Below are positions 43,305 through 52,852 of a DNA stretch of 64,000 nt, piece after piece; the first letter of the stretch is position 1, and every line of letters starts with the position of its first letter. The DNA is taken from assembly GCF_014637085.1 (NCBI RefSeq), contig NZ_BMEU01000016.1, forward strand, positions 1 through 64,000, written 5' to 3'. Both the position numbers and the translations under genes were made by a program. Under the pieces are notes generated by a model. It worked only from the letters and a program-made list of their open reading frames with translations. It searched no databases and had not been told where the DNA came from. Source of the stretch: Comamonas phosphati. GTDB taxonomy: Bacteria; Pseudomonadota; Gammaproteobacteria; Burkholderiales; Burkholderiaceae_C.

Positions 43305-43823
43305 ATGAATCTGCAATCCGACGACTTTGAACTGTTCGCGCTGCCGCGCCGGTTCGCCCAAGAACGCAGCCAGATCGATGTCCGCTGGAAAGAGCTGCAG
43401 CGCGAGGTGCATCCCGACCGTTTTGCGGCCCAGGGTGCGGCGGCGCAGCGCGTGGCCATGCAATGGTCGGTGCGCATCAACGAGGCCTATCAGCGCCTCA
43501 AGGATCCGCTCAAGCGCGCCGCTTATCTGTGCGAATTGAATGGCGCACCGGTGCGGGCCGAGGACAACACGGCCATGCCCGCCAGCTTTCTGATGCAGCA
43601 GATGGAATGGCGCGAGGCGCTGGAGGATGCGTCCTCGCAAAAGCAGCTGGATGCGCTGGATGACGAAATGCTGCAGGCCAGGCAGAGCATGCTGGCCGAA
43701 TGCGGCCGCCTGCTGGACGCGGCGCACGACGCCGCCGCCGCCGTGCAGCAGGTGAGAGCCCTCATGTTTGTTGCGCGATTTGCGCAGGACATAGAGCGTC
43801 GCCGCGATCAGCTGGGACAATAA
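43305..43823 (+). CDS. hscB: Co-chaperone HscB (J-type)
   Basis: A 172-residue J-domain protein that presents IscU to HscA and triggers ATP hydrolysis. The J domain is about residues 1-75, with the HPD tripeptide in LQREVHPDRFA and the NEAYQRLKDPLKRAAYLCEL helix typical of HscB. The C-terminal helical bundle (about 90-170) binds IscU. ATG 43305 starts MNLQSDDFELFALPRRFAQE, which matches family starts; the longer upstream frame runs through the repeat and terminator and is rejected. hscA follows after 105 bp. Confidence 0.94.
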   Translation: MNLQSDDFELFALPRRFAQERSQIDVRWKELQREVHPDRFAAQGAAAQRVAMQWSVRINEAYQRLKDPLKRAAYLCELNGAPVRAEDNTAMPASFLMQQMEWREALEDASSQKQLDALDDEMLQARQSMLAECGRLLDAAHDAAAAVQQVRALMFVARFAQDIERRRDQLGQ

Positions 43824-43928
43824 GACCCAGCATCGCCTCCATGCCTGGGCATTGGGGTACTCCGATCCTGAAGACTGATTCAGAAAGGGCCAGCTGCGCT
43901 GGTCCGTCTCTTTCAAAAAAGAATTTCC

Positions 43929-45794
43929 ATGGCGCTTTTGCAGATTTCCGAGCCCGGCCAATCCCCCGATCCGCATCAGCGGCGCATTGCCGTCGGCATC
44001 GACCTGGGCACGACCCACTCCCTGGTGGCCGCCGTGCGCAACGGCGTGGCCGAATGCCTGCCCGACGCTGAAGGCCGCGTGCTGCTGCCTTCCGTGGTGC
44101 GCTATCTGCCCGGCGGCCGCCGCCAGATCGGCTTCGACGCCAAGCTCAACCAGGCCAGCGATGCGGTCAACACCATCAGCTCGGCCAAGCGTTTCATGGG
44201 GCGCAGCCTGGCCGACATCGACGCGCCGGAAAAGCTGTCCTACCAGTTCGCTGCCGACAGCCAGGCGCGCGGCGTGGTGGCCATCGAAACCGTGGACGGC
44301 GTGAAGACGCCCGTGGAAGTCAGCGCCGAAATCCTGGCCACCCTGCGGTTTCGGGCCGAGGACACTTTCGATGACGAGCTGTACGGTGCCGTCATCACCG
44401 TGCCGGCCTACTTCGACGATGCCCAGCGCCAGGCCACCAAGGATGCGGCCAAGCTGGCCGGCATCAATCTGCTGCGCCTGATCAACGAGCCCACGGCAGC
44501 CGCCATCGCCTACGGCCTGGACAATGCTTCCGAGGGCGTCTACGCCGTCTACGACCTGGGCGGCGGCACCTTCGACATCTCGGTGCTGCGCCTGTCCCAG
44601 GGCGTGTTCGAAGTCATCGCCACGGGCGGCGATTCGGCGCTGGGCGGCGACGACTACGACGATGCGCTGGGCAACTGGGTGGCCGCGCAGCTGGGCGTGC
44701 AGCCCCAGACTGCCGCCGACAAGGCTGTGTGGCGCATTGCTGCGCGAACCTGCAAGCAGGCCTTGACCGATGAAGAAATCGTAGCGTTCACCGCAGAGCT
44801 GTCCTCAGGTTCGGTATCTTTTGATGTCAAGCGTGAGGATTTCAGTGCGGCCACTGCTCACCTCACTGATAAAAGCCTTGCCGCCGTGCGCCGTGCGCTC
44901 AAGGACGCGGGCCTGGCCCGCGACCAGGTACAGGGCGTGGTCATGGTGGGCGGCTCCACGCGCATGCCCCAGGTGAGCCAGGCCGTGGCCGACTTCTTCG
45001 GCCAGGAGCCGCTGACCAACCTCAACCCCGACGAAGTGGTGGCGCTGGGCGCCGCCATCCAGGCCAACCAGCTGGCCGGCAACAATGCCGCCGGCGATCT
45101 GCTGCTGCTCGACGTGATCCCGCTGTCGCTGGGCGTGGAAACCATGGGCGGCCTGGCCGAGCGCATCATCTCGCGCAACGAGACCATTCCCACCGCGCGC
45201 GCACAGGACTTCACCACCTACAAGGACGGCCAGACGGCGCTGGCCATCCATGTGGTGCAGGGCGAGCGCGACCTGGTGCAGGATTGCCGCAGCCTGGCGC
45301 GCTTCGAGCTGCGCGGCATTCCCCCCATGGCGGCCGGTGCGGCGCGCATCCGCGTGACCTTCACCGTCGATGCCGACGGCCTGCTGTCGGTCAGTGCCAA
45401 GGAGCAGGCCAGCGGCGTGGAAGCGCACATCAACGTCAAGCCTTCCTATGGCCTGTCGGACGACGAGATCGCCCATATGCTGCAGGAAGGTTTCGCCACC
45501 GCGCAGGAGGACATGCGCGCCCGCGCCCTGGTCGAGGCGCGCGTGGAGGCCGACCGCATGCTGCTGGCCACCCGGAGCGCACTGGACGCCGACGGCGACG
45601 TGCTGAGCGCCGAGCAGCGTGAAGCCATCGACGGCCTGATGAACGCCTTGCGCGCCATCCAGACGAGCGACGACGCAAGCGCCATCGACAATGCCACGCA
45701 GGCCCTGGCCAAGGGGACGGAAGCCTTTGCGGCCGAACGCATGAACCGCGGCATCCAGCGGGCTCTGGCCGGCAAGAACGTGAAGTCCATATGA
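43929..45794 (+). CDS. hscA: Fe-S assembly chaperone HscA (Hsp70)
   Basis: A 621-residue specialised Hsp70 that pulls on the LPPVK motif of IscU to release its cluster. The ATPase domain (about residues 18-385) has [33 protein letters not shown] and [13 protein letters not shown]. The linker [18 protein letters not shown] leads into the substrate-binding domain (about 395-620). It lacks the long EEVD-type tail of DnaK. There is no gap before repeat copy 3, which starts at the base after the stop codon. Confidence 0.96.
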   Translation: MALLQISEPGQSPDPHQRRIAVGIDLGTTHSLVAAVRNGVAECLPDAEGRVLLPSVVRYLPGGRRQIGFDAKLNQASDAVNTISSAKRFMGRSLADIDAPEKLSYQFAADSQARGVVAIETVDGVKTPVEVSAEILATLRFRAEDTFDDELYGAVITVPAYFDDAQRQATKDAAKLAGINLLRLINEPTAAAIAYGLDNASEGVYAVYDLGGGTFDISVLRLSQGVFEVIATGGDSALGGDDYDDALGNWVAAQLGVQPQTAADKAVWRIAARTCKQALTDEEIVAFTAELSSGSVSFDVKREDFSAATAHLTDKSLAAVRRALKDAGLARDQVQGVVMVGGSTRMPQVSQAVADFFGQEPLTNLNPDEVVALGAAIQANQLAGNNAAGDLLLLDVIPLSLGVETMGGLAERIISRNETIPTARAQDFTTYKDGQTALAIHVVQGERDLVQDCRSLARFELRGIPPMAAGAARIRVTFTVDADGLLSVSAKEQASGVEAHINVKPSYGLSDDEIAHMLQEGFATAQEDMRARALVEARVEADRMLLATRSALDADGDVLSAEQREAIDGLMNALRAIQTSDDASAIDNATQALAKGTEAFAAERMNRGIQRALAGKNVKSI

Positions 45795-45872
45795 GCCCTC
45801 TGAGACGCTTCGGGTCTTCCCCCTGGAAGGGGGGGCGGCGGCCTTTGCTTCGGGGCGGCCCTTGCTGGCCGC
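45795..45872 (+). repeat. Hairpin repeat, copy 3 (behind hscA)
   Basis: GCCCTCTGAGACGCTTCGGG then CTTCCCCCTGGAAGGGGGGG and a GGCC stem ending near 45872. It starts immediately after the hscA stop. Similarity to copy 1 continues into GGCTTCATGGGCTGAGGGTG, to about 45913. Confidence 0.76.
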
Positions 45873-45955
45873 CTCACACTCAGGCCGCACCGGCTTCATG
45901 GGCTGAGGGTGGCGCGTGGCGCCACAGATAACTGATACCAATCGAGTAGCAAGCA

Positions 45956-46294
45956 ATGCCCATCATCAAAATTCTTCCCCACGCTGAATACTGTCCCCAT
46001 GGCGCCGAGATCGAGGCGCCGGTCGGCACCTCGGTCTGCGAAGCCCTGCTGGACAATGGCATCAACATCGAGCACGCCTGCGACATGAGCTGCGCCTGCA
46101 CGACCTGCCATGTGATCGTCAAGGAAGGCTTCAACTCGCTCAACGAAGCCGAGGAAGAGGAAGAGGATCTGCTGGACCGCGCCTGGGGCCTGCAGCCGCA
46201 GTCGCGCCTGTCGTGCCAGGCCATTCTTGCGCGTGAGAATCTGACGGTGGAGATCCCCAAGTACTCCATCAATCACGCCAAGGAGAATCATTGA
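45956..46294 (+). CDS. fdx: ISC-type [2Fe-2S] ferredoxin
   Basis: A 112-residue adrenodoxin-like ferredoxin that supplies electrons for cluster assembly on IscU. Cluster ligands follow C-x5-C-x2-C in HACDMSCACTTCHVIV, with the fourth Cys in SRLSCQAI. An acidic patch (NEAEEEEEDLLDRAWGLQPQ) is the usual IscS-binding face. It lies 161 bp behind hscA, with repeat copy 3 between, and repeat copy 4 begins 9 bp after its stop. Confidence 0.96.
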   Translation: MPIIKILPHAEYCPHGAEIEAPVGTSVCEALLDNGINIEHACDMSCACTTCHVIVKEGFNSLNEAEEEEEDLLDRAWGLQPQSRLSCQAILARENLTVEIPKYSINHAKENH

Positions 46295-46303
46295 AATGAA
46301 ATA

Positions 46304-46379
46304 CCCCCTGAGTCGCTTCGCGCCTTCCCCCAAGGGGGACGACGGCCTTTGCTGCGGGGCGGCCCTTGCTGGCCGTCCC
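46304..46379 (+). repeat. Hairpin repeat, copy 4 (behind fdx)
   Basis: CCCCCTGAGTCGCTTCGCGC then CTTCCCCCAAGGGGGACGAC, and GACGGCC pairing with GGCCGTC. Nearly identical to copy 1 at 18808. It begins 9 bp after the fdx stop and ends 77 bp before dnaQ. Confidence 0.82.
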
Positions 46380-46456
46380 GTAACTGGGGCACGTCAGTGG
46401 GAAGTGGCACGGGTAGTGTGCAGCGCCGTGAATGACTTGACAAAGAGGAAGTAGGG

Positions 46457-47185
46457 ATGTCGCGCCAAATCGTTCTGGATACGGAAACCACGGGCCTGTC
46501 GGCGGTCGACGGCGATCGCCTGATCGAGCTGGGTTGCGTGGAGATGGTCAACCGCAAGCTCACCGGCAACAATCTGCACCTGTATTTCAACGCAGGCCGC
46601 GACAGTCACCCCGATGCCTTGCGGGTGCACGGCATCACCACGGAGTTCCTGAAGGACAAGCCGCGCTTCGAGGAAAAGATCGAGGAGATCTGGGCCTATC
46701 TGCAGGGCGCGGAACTCATCATCCACAATGCGCCGTTCGACCTGGGCTTTCTGAACAGCGAGCTCAAGCTGGCCAGGCGTCCGCCGCTCAAGGACTGCGT
46801 ATCGGGCGTGATCGACACCCTGGTCATGGCCAAGGAGCTGTACCCTGGCAAGCGCAATTCGCTGGACTCGCTGTGCGACCGCCTGGGCGTGGACAATTCC
46901 GGCCGCACCTTGCACGGCGCCTTGCTGGACGCGGAACTGCTGGCCGATGTCTACATCAACCTGACGCGCGGGCAGGATGCCTTGCTCATGACCGACGAGC
47001 CGGCCGAGAGCGATGCCGGCGGCTCCGTGGTGCCGGCGGCGGACCTCGGCGGCTTCAAGCTGCAGATCGTGCGCGCCAATGCGCAGGAGCTGGAAGCGCA
47101 TGAGGACGTGCTTGCGCAGCTGGACAAATCCAGCGGGGGCAAGACCGCATGGCGCAAGTTTGAAGAAGCGGCCGCGAGCCTGTGA
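46457..47185 (+). CDS. dnaQ: DNA polymerase III epsilon subunit (3'-5' proofreading exonuclease)
   Basis: A 242-residue DEDDh exonuclease of the replicative polymerase. Exo I is RQIVLDTETTGLSAVDGD with the metal-binding Asp and Glu. Exo II is IIHNAPFDLGFLNSE. Exo III is LHGALLDAELLADVY, with the catalytic His and Asp. The C-terminal 60 residues form the expected tail that binds the alpha subunit. The ribosome binding site AGGAAGTAGGG precedes the ATG. It sits between the isc genes and tRNA-Val. Confidence 0.95.
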   Translation: MSRQIVLDTETTGLSAVDGDRLIELGCVEMVNRKLTGNNLHLYFNAGRDSHPDALRVHGITTEFLKDKPRFEEKIEEIWAYLQGAELIIHNAPFDLGFLNSELKLARRPPLKDCVSGVIDTLVMAKELYPGKRNSLDSLCDRLGVDNSGRTLHGALLDAELLADVYINLTRGQDALLMTDEPAESDAGGSVVPAADLGGFKLQIVRANAQELEAHEDVLAQLDKSSGGKTAWRKFEEAAASL

Positions 47186-47215
47186 CATAATCGCGGCCTT
47201 GTCGCAAAGACATCT

Positions 47216-47290
47216 GGGTGATTAGCTCAGCGGTAGAGCACTGCCTTCACACGGCAGGGGTCACATGTTCGATCCATGTATCACCCACCA
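47216..47290 (+). tRNA. tRNA-Val (anticodon CAC)
   Basis: A 75-base tRNA with encoded CCA. The acceptor GGGTGAT (47216-47222) pairs with ATCACCC (47280-47286). The D arm includes AGCTCAGCGGTAGAGC. The anticodon stem CTGCC/GGCAG encloses loop TTCACAC with anticodon CAC, reading GUG. The T arm ACATG-TTCGATC-CATGT is perfect. The discriminator is A, followed by CCA. It begins 30 bp after dnaQ. Confidence 0.96.
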
Positions 47291-47307
47291 GAATTATTAA
47301 TGAAATC

Positions 47308-47337
47308 AAGGGCTTGGAAAATTTCCAGGCCCTTTTT
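47308..47337 (+). terminator. Terminator of tRNA-Val
   Basis: AAGGGC-TTGGAAA pairs with TTTCCA-GGCCCTT (47308-47337), followed by a T-rich run, 18 bp beyond the tRNA. Confidence 0.85.
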
Positions 47338-47640
47338 CTTTGATCGGTGTGAAAACGATCGGCGGTTTGGCTATAGAGAGCGCGGTTGTCGTGGGCACAC
47401 TCGCCGGTCACACTGGGTCGGAACGAAATCGGGCGATTCCTTCGTGATGGACCGTGATTGCACCGCGGTACAAGCTGAGGTAGGGCGCTTCGAATCCCTC
47501 CTGGCGGAAGGCGAAGCGGATCAAAGCCTCTCTTCAGGCATATGCCAATCCAAGTTTTTATCTGCATCCCAGATTTGGCCGCAGATCGTGGAGAGCATCC
47601 AAATGAGATGCCGCATTTGCGAACCTGGATCGATCCCTCT
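47338..47640. other. Gap between tRNA-Val and the catabolic block, no gene seen
   Basis: About 300 bp with less biased base use than the neighbours. No frame has a credible ribosome binding site or family match. A GCTTCGAATCCCTCC sequence near 47488 resembles a tRNA T-arm, but no full tRNA fragment can be folded. It could be a junction scar of an island inserted at the tRNA, but no att repeat was found. Confidence 0.4.
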
Positions 47641-48579
47641 TCAGGAGGGGGGCCTTAAAGTCGGAAAAAAGTTATTGTCCACGTCCAACCATGCGGGGTG
47701 CACTGCATACATATCAGCGATTAATTGCTTGATGGCATCAATATACCAGGCGTTATCGTTAATTCGATGTGTCAAGATGATGGGCGATGTGGCTCCGGGA
47801 TCATCGATTCGGCGGTAATGCAAATCATTTCTCAGGCGTGCAGAGGCCGGTATCAGACATAGCCCGGACTCTGCGGCGACCAAGCCTAGAGCGGTCTGGA
47901 TTTCGCGTACCTCCTGCACCTCGGACGGGCGGATGGCCTGGTCGTTGAGCAGGCTCAGAATGTGGTCGGCGAAGCTGGGGCGTGGCTCCTTTGGATAGAC
48001 GATGAGTTTCTGACCATGGAGCTCCCTCAAGCTGGTGCGGCTGTCGTCTTTTGCAAGCGGCGCACTGGGTGGCATGGCCAGCACCAGTCTTTCCTCGCGC
48101 AGCACTGTGCGCGCAACCGTGGCATCGTTGCTGCGGATGCGCCCGAAGCCTATATCGATGCGGCCCGAGGTCAGGGCCGCGGATTGCTGCATCGAGGTCA
48201 GCTCCACGAGTTGTATGTCCACATCCGGGTAGTGCTGGCGCAGCTTGCGCACCAGCATGGGTAGTCCGCCGTACAGCGTGGACGGGACAAAGCCGATGGA
48301 TAGGGTCCGGCGCTGGTTCAGGCCGATCTGACGCGTGGAATTCTTGAGCTGGTCGAGGCGGTTGATGATTTGCAGCGCTTGCTCGTAAAACGTGCGCCCT
48401 GCCTCGGTTAGCCGCAATGGACGGCTGTTGCGCAGCAGGAGCTGCACGCCCAGTTCCTCTTCGAGCAACTGGATCTGGCGGCTCAGCGGAGGTTGGGCGA
48501 TATGCAACTGCTCGGACGCGCGCGTGAAGTTGCGTGTGTCGGCCACGGCGACAAAATATTTGAGTTGGCGGATGTCCAT
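47641..48579 (-). CDS. LysR-family activator of the cat-ben genes (CatR/BenM/CatM-like)
   Basis: A 312-residue LysR regulator, divergent from catB. The HTH region MDIRQLKYFVAVADTRNFTR then LHIAQPPLSRQIQLLEEELG is the typical start of the CatR/BenM/CbnR subgroup, which binds muconate (and benzoate in BenM). The effector domain includes LSIGFVPSTLYGGLPMLVRK, also characteristic of that subgroup. The ATG at 48579 is used; the ORF is open 13 codons further but those residues are not family-like. A perfect ATAC-N7-GTAT palindrome lies in the divergent promoter, the published type of site for BenM/CatM. Confidence 0.93.
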   Translation of the reverse strand: MDIRQLKYFVAVADTRNFTRASEQLHIAQPPLSRQIQLLEEELGVQLLLRNSRPLRLTEAGRTFYEQALQIINRLDQLKNSTRQIGLNQRRTLSIGFVPSTLYGGLPMLVRKLRQHYPDVDIQLVELTSMQQSAALTSGRIDIGFGRIRSNDATVARTVLREERLVLAMPPSAPLAKDDSRTSLRELHGQKLIVYPKEPRPSFADHILSLLNDQAIRPSEVQEVREIQTALGLVAAESGLCLIPASARLRNDLHYRRIDDPGATSPIILTHRINDNAWYIDAIKQLIADMYAVHPAWLDVDNNFFPTLRPPS

Positions 48580-48648
48580 AAGGGAAAACCATAGGTTTGC
48601 AGGATATATGCTTTGCAAGCCATTGATTTCTATGATTTTAACCAGAAA

Positions 48649-48667
48649 CTATACCTTGAAGGTATAG
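48649..48667. promoter_or_regulatory. CatM/BenM-type operator in the divergent regulator-catB promoter
   Basis: CTATACCTTGAAGGTATAG is a perfect 19-bp palindrome around one central base and contains ATAC-N7-GTAT (48651-48665), the consensus known for BenM and CatM. It lies 56 bp before catB and 70 bp before the regulator start. No second perfect copy was seen before catA or benA. Confidence 0.8.
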
Positions 48668-48722
48668 AACTAGATTTATTTGGTGTTGGATCGATTACGG
48701 GCGGCATTGTTCAATCGACCCA

Positions 48723-49895
48723 ATGAAACACACGCAATGCTTTCAATCCTCTACGGCGGCAGTTGTCGAGCGGGTGGAAACCTTCTTGCTGGACTTGCCG
48801 ACGATCCGTCCTCACCAGCTATCCATGGCGACGATGAACGGCCAGACCCTGATGCTGGTCCGGCTGTATTGCTCGGACGGTACGATCGGTGTCGGCGAGG
48901 CAACGACTATCGGCGGGCTGGCCTACGGTGCGGAATCTCCCGAAGGCATGAAGCTGGCGATCGACACTTATTTCGCGCCGCTGCTGATCGGCTCCGACGC
49001 CAGTCGAGTGCCGGCCCTCATGGCCAAGCTGAACAAGGCTATCAAGGACAATCGCTTCGCCAAGTGCGCGGTGGAGACCGCGTTGTTCGATGCGCTGGGT
49101 CATCGTACAGGCCTGCCGCTGTCGCAACTGCTGGGCGGCCGGGTGCGCGACAGCCTGCCGGTGGCCTGGACGCTGGCCTCGGGCGACACGGCCAAGGACA
49201 TCGACGAGGCCGAGCGCATGCTGGCGCAGCGCCGCCACAATATCTTCAAGCTCAAGATCGGCCGCCGCGCCGTCGCCGACGATGTGGCGCATGTCGGCGC
49301 CATCAAGAAAGCGCTGGGCGAGCGCGGCGCGGTCCGGGTCGACGTGAACATGGCCTGGAGCGAGCTGGAGGCGCAGCGCGGCTTGGCCGCTTTGGCGGAC
49401 GTCGGCTGTGAACTGGTGGAACAGCCGGTCGCCTCGGCTGATGCGCTGGCACGGCTGAAGGGCCGTTTCCCGATTGCCGTGATGGCCGACGAGTCGCTGA
49501 TCGGGCCGGCCTCGGCCTTCGCGCTGGCGCAGGTGGCGGGCGCCGATGTGTTCGCCATCAAGACCGAGCAGTCCGGCGGTCTGCAGGCGGCGCAGCAGGT
49601 GGCGGCAATCGCCGATGCTGCTGGCATCGAGCTCTATGGCGGCACCATGCTGGAAGGTTCCGTGGGCACGATCGCCGCGGCCCATGTCTTTGCCACCTTC
49701 CGCCACCTGCAGTGGGGTACCGAACTCTTTGGCCCCCTGCTGCTGACGGAGGAGATCCTGGCGCAGCCATTGCGCTATCAGGATTTCCAGTTGGCGGTCC
49801 CGAACACGCCGGGCCTGGGTATTGCGCTGGACGAAGACCGTGTTCGCTTCTTCCGCCGCGACAAAAAGCAGGGCGCCGCCGTTGCGGTGGCGTAA
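48723..49895 (+). CDS. catB: Muconate cycloisomerase
   Basis: A 390-residue enolase-superfamily enzyme that lactonises cis,cis-muconate to muconolactone. The catalytic KxK is Lys176/Lys178 in IFKLKIGRR. The Mg2+ ligands are Asp207 (RVDVNMAW), Glu233 (LVEQPV) and Asp258 (ADES). These sit nine residues later than the Pseudomonas numbering (169, 198, 224, 249), because of a longer N-terminus. The SxGG and GGTMLEGSVG elements are in place. Chloromuconate cycloisomerases look alike, but the ben genes next door favour benzoate. catC does not follow; catA starts 58 bp later. Confidence 0.93.
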   Translation: MKHTQCFQSSTAAVVERVETFLLDLPTIRPHQLSMATMNGQTLMLVRLYCSDGTIGVGEATTIGGLAYGAESPEGMKLAIDTYFAPLLIGSDASRVPALMAKLNKAIKDNRFAKCAVETALFDALGHRTGLPLSQLLGGRVRDSLPVAWTLASGDTAKDIDEAERMLAQRRHNIFKLKIGRRAVADDVAHVGAIKKALGERGAVRVDVNMAWSELEAQRGLAALADVGCELVEQPVASADALARLKGRFPIAVMADESLIGPASAFALAQVAGADVFAIKTEQSGGLQAAQQVAAIADAAGIELYGGTMLEGSVGTIAAAHVFATFRHLQWGTELFGPLLLTEEILAQPLRYQDFQLAVPNTPGLGIALDEDRVRFFRRDKKQGAAVAVA

Positions 49896-49953
49896 CCGGC
49901 TTTTTCACCTTTCATTCATTGTTCTCATACCTACGATTCCAAAGGAGACACGC

Positions 49954-50889
49954 ATGTCTGTCCATATTTTCGACACCCCCGAAGTCCAGGATTTCCTGCG
50001 TCTGGCCAGCGGCCTGGACCAGAGTGGCGGCAACCCGCGCACCAAGCAGATCATCCATCGCATCCTGTCCGATCTGTTCAAGGCCATTGACGACCTGAAC
50101 ATAAGCTCCGACGAGTATTGGGCCGGTGTCGCCTATCTGAACCGCCTGGGTGCCAGCGGCGAGGCGGGTCTGCTCTCGCCTGGCCTGGGATTCGACCGCT
50201 TCCTGGACATGCGCATGGACGCTGAGGATGCGGCGCTGGGTGTCGTCAATGGTACGCCGCGTACCATCGAAGGTCCGCTGTACGTGGCCGGGGCCCCGGT
50301 GGCGCAGGGCTTTACCCGCCTGGACGACGGCAGCGACAAGGAAGGCCAGACCCTCATCATGCACGGCATCGTCCATGGCTCCGACGGCAAGCCCCTGGCC
50401 GGTGCTCAGGTCGAGGTCTGGCATGCGAACACCAAGGGCTTCTACTCGCACTTTGATCCCACTGGTGAACAAAAGCCGTTCAACATGCGCCGCACCATCA
50501 TCACCGATGCGCAAGGTTGCTACAAGTTCCAGAGCATCGTGCCCAGGGGCTACGGCTGCCCGCCCGACGGGCCCACGCAGGGCCTGCTCAACGAGCTGGG
50601 CCGCCACGGCAACCGCCCGGCCCACATCCATTTCTTCGTCACGGCCGACGGCCACCGCAAGCTGACTACGCAGATCAATATTGATGGTGACCCGCTGGTT
50701 TTCGATGACTTCGCCTACGCGACGCGCGAAGGCCTGGTGCCACCGCTGGTGGAGCGCAGCGATGCCGCCAGCATCGCTGCCGAAGGCCTGAGCGGCCCGT
50801 TCACTGAAATCGTTTTCGACATCTCGCTCAGCGCCTTGGTGGGCGGCGTCGACAACCAACTCGTTGACCGCCCGCGCCTGGCGGCCTGA
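49954..50889 (+). CDS. catA: Catechol 1,2-dioxygenase
   Basis: A 311-residue intradiol dioxygenase that cleaves catechol between the hydroxyls to cis,cis-muconate using Fe(III). The iron ligands are Tyr164 (GFYSHFD), Tyr200 (RGYGCP), His224 and His226 (RPAHIHFF), at exactly the positions known for Acinetobacter CatA. The N-terminal helical dimer linker (about residues 1-100) is complete. The start at 49954 has AAAGGAGACACGC before it; the upstream frame overlaps catB and is rejected. benA follows after 85 bp. Confidence 0.96.
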   Translation: MSVHIFDTPEVQDFLRLASGLDQSGGNPRTKQIIHRILSDLFKAIDDLNISSDEYWAGVAYLNRLGASGEAGLLSPGLGFDRFLDMRMDAEDAALGVVNGTPRTIEGPLYVAGAPVAQGFTRLDDGSDKEGQTLIMHGIVHGSDGKPLAGAQVEVWHANTKGFYSHFDPTGEQKPFNMRRTIITDAQGCYKFQSIVPRGYGCPPDGPTQGLLNELGRHGNRPAHIHFFVTADGHRKLTTQINIDGDPLVFDDFAYATREGLVPPLVERSDAASIAAEGLSGPFTEIVFDISLSALVGGVDNQLVDRPRLAA

Positions 50890-50974
50890 CGAGTCAGATA
50901 CCCCGTTCCCCGCCGATACGAAGCCGCGACGGCATGCCGCGGCGGGGACGGCTGCACCCTAAAGAGAGTTCACC

Positions 50975-52339
50975 ATGAGCACGATTGCCACTGCTGACAG
51001 GTACGACGAGGTCGAGAAGCTACTGGAAACAGCCTTGCAAGACGACAAGGAAGCCGGCGTTTTCCGCTGCCGCCGCGACATCTTTACCAATCCCGACCTG
51101 TTCGATCTGGAGATGAAGTATCTCTTCGAATCGAACTGGGTCTATCTGGCGCACGAGAGCCAGATCCCGAACAACAACGACTACTACACCACCTCGATCG
51201 GCCGCCAGCCGATCATCATCACCCGCGACAAGCAAGGCGAGCTGCACGCAGTGATCAATGCCTGCGCGCACAAGGGTGCGATGCTGTGCCGCCGCAAGCA
51301 TGGCAATAAGGGCAGTTTCACCTGCCCGTTCCACGGCTGGACTTTCAACAACACCGGCAAGCTGCTCAAGGTCAAGGACGAGAAGACCACCGAATATCCG
51401 GTCTCCTTCAACAAGAACGGCTCGCACGACCTGACCAAGGTCGCGCGCTTCCAGAGCTATCGCGGCTTCCTGTTCGGTAGCCTCAATGCCGAGGTGCTGC
51501 CACTGGAAGAGTACCTGGGCGAGGCCCGGGTCATCATCGACCAGATCGTGGACCAGGCGCCCAATGGCCTGGAAGTGCTGCGCGGCAACTCCAGCTACAT
51601 CTACGACGGCAACTGGAAGATGCAGATGGAAAACGGCTGCGACGGCTACCACGTCAGCACCGTGCACTGGAATTACGCGGCCACCATGGGCCGGCGCCAG
51701 GAAGGCGGCACCAAGGCGACCGACGCCAACAACTGGAGCAAGGCCGTGGCCGGCGTGTACGGCTTCGAGAACGGTCACATCCTGCTGTGGACCAACACGC
51801 TGAACCCGGAGGTGCGCCCCATCTGGAATCAGCGCGAGGAGCTTGCCCAGCGCGTGGGCCAGGAGCGTGCCGATCTCATCGTCAGCCAGACCCGCAACCT
51901 GTGCCTGTACCCCAATGTGTTCCTGATGGATCAGTTCGGCACGCAGATCCGCGTGGCGCGCCCCATCAGCGTGGACAAGACCGAGATCAGCATCTTCTGC
52001 TTCGGACCCAAGGGCGAAAGCCCCGAGGACCGTGCCATCCGCATCCGCCAGTACGAGGATTTCTTCAATGTCTCGGGCATGGGGACGGCGGATGACCTGG
52101 AGGAGTTCCGTGCCTGCCAGGCCGGCTACGCGGGCTCCGCCGTGCGCTGGAACGATCTCAGCCGCGGCGCGCCGCTGTGGATCGAGGGACCCGACGAGAA
52201 CGCCAGGAAGATGGGCATGAAGCCCCTGCTCAGCGGCGAACGCAGCGAGGACGAAGGCCTGTTCGTGTGCCAGCACCACTACTGGACGCAGGAGATGCGC
52301 AAGGCCGTGCAGCAAGAGCGCAAAGGAGTGCAGCCATGA
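50975..52339 (+). CDS. benA: Benzoate 1,2-dioxygenase large (alpha) subunit
   Basis: A 454-residue Rieske oxygenase subunit that forms the cis-diol of benzoate. The Rieske [2Fe-2S] ligands are Cys97, His99 (CAHKGAML), Cys117 and His120 (FTCPFHGW). The catalytic domain has the Fe(II) motif region [20 protein letters not shown] with the D-x2-H-x4-H pattern. [20 protein letters not shown] is typical of the BenA/XylX group. Toluate dioxygenase (XylX) cannot be fully excluded, but the BenD, BenK and BenE neighbours point to benzoate. Its TGA overlaps the benB ATG. Confidence 0.95.
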   Translation: MSTIATADRYDEVEKLLETALQDDKEAGVFRCRRDIFTNPDLFDLEMKYLFESNWVYLAHESQIPNNNDYYTTSIGRQPIIITRDKQGELHAVINACAHKGAMLCRRKHGNKGSFTCPFHGWTFNNTGKLLKVKDEKTTEYPVSFNKNGSHDLTKVARFQSYRGFLFGSLNAEVLPLEEYLGEARVIIDQIVDQAPNGLEVLRGNSSYIYDGNWKMQMENGCDGYHVSTVHWNYAATMGRRQEGGTKATDANNWSKAVAGVYGFENGHILLWTNTLNPEVRPIWNQREELAQRVGQERADLIVSQTRNLCLYPNVFLMDQFGTQIRVARPISVDKTEISIFCFGPKGESPEDRAIRIRQYEDFFNVSGMGTADDLEEFRACQAGYAGSAVRWNDLSRGAPLWIEGPDENARKMGMKPLLSGERSEDEGLFVCQHHYWTQEMRKAVQQERKGVQP

Positions 52340-52836
52340 GCGCGGAAACCACCACAGACTATGGCGCCATCTGCGCCTTCCTCTACCGCGAGGCACGCCA
52401 TCTGGACGACCGCGAATGGGAGCCCTGGCTGGAGATGTATGCGCCGGATACCGAATACTGGATGCCGGCCTGGGACGATGACGACCAGCTCACCGAGGAC
52501 CCGCAGAGCCAGATCTCGCTGATCTACTACGCCAACCGCCACGGTCTGGAAGATCGGATCTTCCGCATCCGGACGGAGCGCTCCAGCGCCTCCATGCCCG
52601 AGCCGCGCACCAACCACATGCTCACCAATGTGGAGGTGCTGGGCGAGCGCGGCGATGCGGTCGAGGTGCGCTACAACTTCCATACGCTCTGCCATCGCTA
52701 CAAGCTGACCGATCATTTCTTCGGCACCGTCTTTGCGACGTTGCGCAAGGTGGAGGGCGGCTTTCTGATCGCCCGCAAGAAGATCGTTCTGAAGAACGAC
52801 TACATCCGCCAGGTTGTCGATATTTACCACATCTGA
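52336..52836 (+). CDS. benB: Benzoate 1,2-dioxygenase small (beta) subunit
   Basis: A 166-residue ring-hydroxylating dioxygenase beta subunit with the cystatin-like fold, giving structure to the alpha3beta3 hexamer. It shows [40 protein letters not shown] and the C-terminal [20 protein letters not shown], all characteristic of BenB/XylY. The ATGA at 52336 overlaps the benA stop, with AAAGGAG 9 bp before it. benC starts 16 bp after its stop. Confidence 0.94.
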   Translation: MSAETTTDYGAICAFLYREARHLDDREWEPWLEMYAPDTEYWMPAWDDDDQLTEDPQSQISLIYYANRHGLEDRIFRIRTERSSASMPEPRTNHMLTNVEVLGERGDAVEVRYNFHTLCHRYKLTDHFFGTVFATLRKVEGGFLIARKKIVLKNDYIRQVVDIYHI

Positions 52837-52852
52837 TGGACTGGAGACCACG

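Noticed and set aside
47480-47510. tRNA T-arm-like sequence behind tRNA-Val
   Set aside because: No matching acceptor or anticodon stems; not enough for a tRNA or an att site.
47247-47567. Minus-strand ORF of 106 codons whose end covers tRNA-Val
   Set aside because: Its C-terminus (GDTWIEHVTPAV) is the antisense of the tRNA, a well-known false ORF; no ribosome binding site.
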